DNA of 9,638 nucleotides from CAYFJO01 sp964343305 (GTDB lineage Bacteria > Planctomycetota > Planctomycetia > Pirellulales > Pirellulaceae): the NCBI GenBank assembly GCA_964343305.1, contig CAYFJO010000416.1:1-9638 (forward strand). The letters are read 5' to 3'. The notes beneath the pieces are model-generated. The model worked only from the letters and a program-made list of their open reading frames with translations. It ran no database searches and had not been told where the DNA came from. The position numbers and the translations under genes were made by a program. Below are positions 6,938 to 9,638 of the stretch, piece by piece; the stretch's first letter is position 1; every line of letters starts with the position of its first letter.

Positions 6938-9475
6938 CTAAGGCTGCGGGCCGGGTGGTTTTGACAGCTCGACTTTGATTTCTTGAACTAGACGATTGTA
7001 GGACGGATCGCGGGGCACGATGGATTTCGCTTTTTCGGCATAATCCAACGCCTTCTTCCAACGAGCTTGGTCTTTGTAAAAGATGGCCAGCACATACGCA
7101 TACTGCGGCATGTTTGGTTCCAATTGCTGGGCTTTGACCAATTGTTGTTCGGCCTTGTCTTTTTCGCCGTGCAGGTGCAGAAACAAACCGTATTGATATT
7201 GAATCGCCGCGACTTGAGGAGCCAGTCGGGCGTCGCGCCCCAAAAGAGCTAGTTCTTCGCGGCGCAGCTTGGCCATTTCGAACTGGTACTTCGTTGCCTT
7301 TTTGATCAGCGCGTCGATTTCCGCGTCTCGATCGGATTTCTCCATCGCTCGATTGATGGCTAATTGCCGCAATTGTTGTTCTGTTTCTTGACGTCGATGG
7401 TCCAAAATGGCGGCCAGATTTCGTCGAGGGCCGGCGACGCCCGGTTCAACTTTGATCGCCATGCGGTAGGCGTGAACGGCCTTGTCCGTGTCTCCCACCA
7501 GTTCGTTCAGGCTGCCGATCACCGAGTAGCTTGTGGCACGGTCATTGTTGTACATCAAACCGGCTTTGAATTCGTCGATCGCGTCGCTAAAAACGTCACG
7601 CTGCGATTCGGTGGTCAAGGCGATGAATGCGTTGGCTGGAATGCCCGCGATCACTCGAGCTGCTTCGGTGCGGACAAGACGTGATTCATCGGTAAGTCGT
7701 GACAGCAACGGGTCGACGAGGGGTTTGAAAGATTTTTCCAGATGCGACGCGGCACCCATTGCGAATCGATCACGCTGAATTGAAATCTCGGTGTCGATGC
7801 GAGCAAGAGCCGATGCGCGAACTTGTGGATCGATGTCGCGCAGGGAAGCGATTGCGATGTTCAGGCTCTCTTGTGAATCGGACGAACCCAAATGGAATAA
7901 TGCGGTGGCTTTCACGATCGGTGCCGCTTTTCGATCCTTGGCGATCTTGTGCAGCATCGGCTGAGCGGCGGGATCGCCTTGTCGCGCGAGTTCAAACGCT
8001 TTGGCAAAATGTTCTCGACTCTTGAACTTGTCGCCGTACCACTGGACTGCCTTATCGGCCATTCGTTTGTCGAGTTGATCGATGGCCTGTTGAATGGCAT
8101 CGTCGTCCGCGGCATCGAGCCAATCCGAATACTGTTTTAGCTTGGCGGTTGATTCGACTTTGATTTGATCTTCCGACAAATGACATCTCGAACACGCGTT
8201 CGGCGTTCCCAGTTCGACACTTAAATCCGGACGCGGGATTCGCAAACTGTGGTCGCGACGCGAGTCGACTGCCATGTACGTTTTAGTCGGCATGTGGCAT
8301 TCGACGCAAAGCGCGCCTTTCGATCCCGGCTTGTGGTGATGATGTGCGGGTGAGTCGTACTTGGCCGGCGGGTGTTGATGACACGAGGTACACAGTTTGT
8401 TGCCTTCATGCTTGAGCTTCGTCGTGTGCGGATCGTGGCAATCGGTGCACCGGATTCCCTTTTCATACATTTTGCTTTGTGTGAACGAGCCATAAACGTA
8501 AACTTCTTCGTGGATCTGGCCATCGGCGTGATAGAGATGGCCGTGCAGCAATGCGTTGCGATAGAAATCATGATAGGGCTCGCCGGCTGCATATTCTGAC
8601 TGGATTACTTGACGATGCGAGTGGCACGGAGCGCAGGACTCGATTTCGATTTTTGTGTTTTCGTCTTTGAGTTTGGCGAGCCCATAGCCGTGCTTGCGGT
8701 CCCAGAATAACGACTTCGAGTTGGCAAGTTCAACGTGAACGCTGCCCGGTCCGTGGCACGCTTCGCAACTGACGTCGATTTCTGAGAAGGTCGTGTGATA
8801 CGTCTTGGCCCCAGGATCGAAGTTCTTTTTCAAATCGGTCGAGTGGCAGTCCGCGCACGTTGTGTTCCAGCATTGCGTAATTCCCGTCCAATGAAGATCG
8901 TCTTCGGGCGACAGCGGGTCGACGGATTCATCGACATCGGGCGGCGACAAATAAAACCAACGCTTCTTTTCCGTGTCCCACGAAATTCGCAGAACTTGGA
9001 GTCGGGCGATTTCGTTGCCCGGCATCTCATTCGGCCGATCGAATTCGACCATGTATTGTTGCAACGGCTCAACACCCAGCACGTACTTGACTTCGAAGTC
9101 GGCCAGCTTCCCATCGGGACCTTCCGTCCGAACCATGTATCGGTCTTGTTTGCGATACATTCGCGACTTGATACCGAAGTGCGACAGTTCTACGTCCGAG
9201 AAGTCGCCCAGCACAGTTTCCGGTGTTGCCTTGTCCATTGCCAAGTCGTGGTGAGACCCCGCAAACGAACGTCCTTGCGCCGCATGGCATTGAATACAAG
9301 ATTGGCGTCCAACGTAGGTGCGGTTCACATCATCCGGCAGACACGTCCACCAATCAGCCAGCACATAACCGCTGCAAGCGACAATTCCGATCAATGTGAA
9401 AAAGATTAGCGAGATTGCCACCGCATGGTGGTTTGCATCCCCCTTCGGCGGAGTGTCTTCAGTCTGGGCTTTCAT
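6938..9475 (-). CDS. Octaheme c-type cytochrome with HEAT and TPR repeats, membrane-anchored
   Basis: An 845-residue protein. Residues 18-40 form one hydrophobic segment (ISLIFFTLIGIVACSGYVLA) that anchors it or exports it, with the rest in the periplasm. Eight CxxCH sites bind heme c: CIQCH 60-64, CADCH 207-211, CEACH 237-241, CAPCH 281-285, CTDCH 343-347, CTSCH 362-366, CVECH 390-394 and CSRCH 428-432. The spacing resembles cytochrome c554 and doubled-CxxCH domains. None is CxxCK, so this is not a typical nitrite or tetrathionate reductase. GSHHDLAM after heme 1 and an AHHHHKPG run at 377-384 could supply distal ligands or bind metal. Residues about 500-615 show HEAT-like helices (VRASALARI, VRTEAARVIAGI). 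Residues 640-690 and 752-830 show TPR motifs (DTDKAVHAYRMAIKVEP, EKDKAEQQLVKAQQLEP, ARWKKALDYAEKA). The likely role is an electron-transfer hub or oxidoreductase with a docking tail; the partner is unknown. The start has no Shine-Dalgarno, but the charged tail followed by the membrane segment supports it. Confidence 0.9.
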   Translation of the reverse strand: MKAQTEDTPPKGDANHHAVAISLIFFTLIGIVACSGYVLADWWTCLPDDVNRTYVGRQSCIQCHAAQGRSFAGSHHDLAMDKATPETVLGDFSDVELSHFGIKSRMYRKQDRYMVRTEGPDGKLADFEVKYVLGVEPLQQYMVEFDRPNEMPGNEIARLQVLRISWDTEKKRWFYLSPPDVDESVDPLSPEDDLHWTGITQCWNTTCADCHSTDLKKNFDPGAKTYHTTFSEIDVSCEACHGPGSVHVELANSKSLFWDRKHGYGLAKLKDENTKIEIESCAPCHSHRQVIQSEYAAGEPYHDFYRNALLHGHLYHADGQIHEEVYVYGSFTQSKMYEKGIRCTDCHDPHTTKLKHEGNKLCTSCHQHPPAKYDSPAHHHHKPGSKGALCVECHMPTKTYMAVDSRRDHSLRIPRPDLSVELGTPNACSRCHLSEDQIKVESTAKLKQYSDWLDAADDDAIQQAIDQLDKRMADKAVQWYGDKFKSREHFAKAFELARQGDPAAQPMLHKIAKDRKAAPIVKATALFHLGSSDSQESLNIAIASLRDIDPQVRASALARIDTEISIQRDRFAMGAASHLEKSFKPLVDPLLSRLTDESRLVRTEAARVIAGIPANAFIALTTESQRDVFSDAIDEFKAGLMYNNDRATSYSVIGSLNELVGDTDKAVHAYRMAIKVEPGVAGPRRNLAAILDHRRQETEQQLRQLAINRAMEKSDRDAEIDALIKKATKYQFEMAKLRREELALLGRDARLAPQVAAIQYQYGLFLHLHGEKDKAEQQLVKAQQLEPNMPQYAYVLAIFYKDQARWKKALDYAEKAKSIVPRDPSYNRLVQEIKVELSKPPGPQP

Positions 9476-9559
9476 GAATTCGTTGGCACTTGCGTTGTCG
9501 AAAGGATGCCGTTCCTTTTATCTACCATATCACAAACGCGCGGTGGTGGGCATTTCTCC

Positions 9560-9574
9560 CCGATGCTTCATCGG
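9560..9574. repeat. Short inverted repeat upstream of the octaheme cytochrome gene
   Basis: CCGATG-CTT-CATCGG is a perfect 6-3-6 inverted repeat, 85-99 bases before the cytochrome start at 9475. It has no T-run, so it is not a typical terminator. It could be an operator or leader hairpin. I see no convincing -35/-10 pair in 9476-9638 and no other gene there. Confidence 0.25.
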
Positions 9575-9638
9575 TTGATTCCCGACCTAGCACTGCCCAA
9601 TCTCCAGGGGCAAAAGCGAAGATGAGATTCTGACAGTT

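Noticed and set aside
8795..9409. 204-residue plus-strand open frame
   Set aside because: Antisense to the heme-binding part of the octaheme cytochrome; no motif of its own.
6938..9475. Octaheme nitrite or tetrathionate reductase
   Set aside because: Those enzymes usually carry a CxxCK active-site heme; all eight sites here are CxxCH.

Overview
The window looks like an accessory stretch of a planctomycete chromosome, most likely a Pirellulaceae-type lineage. I infer this from gene content: a protein related to the alpha subunit of hydrazine synthase with a beta-propeller and c-type hemes, a large octaheme cytochrome fused to HEAT and TPR repeats, and several secreted proteins. Shine-Dalgarno use is patchy. 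No tRNA, rRNA, CRISPR array, insertion sequence or integrase is visible.

Layout from left to right: (1) 1-2546, minus strand, an HzsA-related diheme protein whose C-terminus runs off the left edge. It is open to the edge in one frame, so it is easily missed when only closed reading frames are considered. (2) 2662-4713, minus strand, a secreted S9-family serine peptidase. (3) 4714-4849, a compact divergent promoter region centred on a perfect 13-bp palindrome. (4) 4850-5974, plus strand, a mandelate racemase/muconate lactonizing enzyme-type enolase-superfamily enzyme. (5) 6158-6658, minus strand, a small secreted protein of unknown function. (6) 6938-9475, minus strand, an octaheme c-type cytochrome with HEAT and TPR repeats. 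The gaps are 115, 136, 183, 279 and 163 nt. They hold short inverted repeats but no convincing rho-independent terminator.

Together the genes suggest a cell envelope that handles electrons (ten CxxCH heme sites in two proteins) and breaks down organic matter (peptidase and acid-sugar-type dehydratase). The only sequence link between genes is a matching pair of palindromes, TTGTAG-A-CTACAA and GTGTAT-G-ATACAC. They share the core TGTA-N3-TACA. One lies just upstream of the HzsA-related gene and the other lies between the peptidase and the enolase-type gene. This suggests one regulator may control all three genes. The HzsA-related protein is not expected to make hydrazine: the usual partner subunits are not in the window, and the tyrosine I expect four residues after the first CxxCH is a glutamine here.
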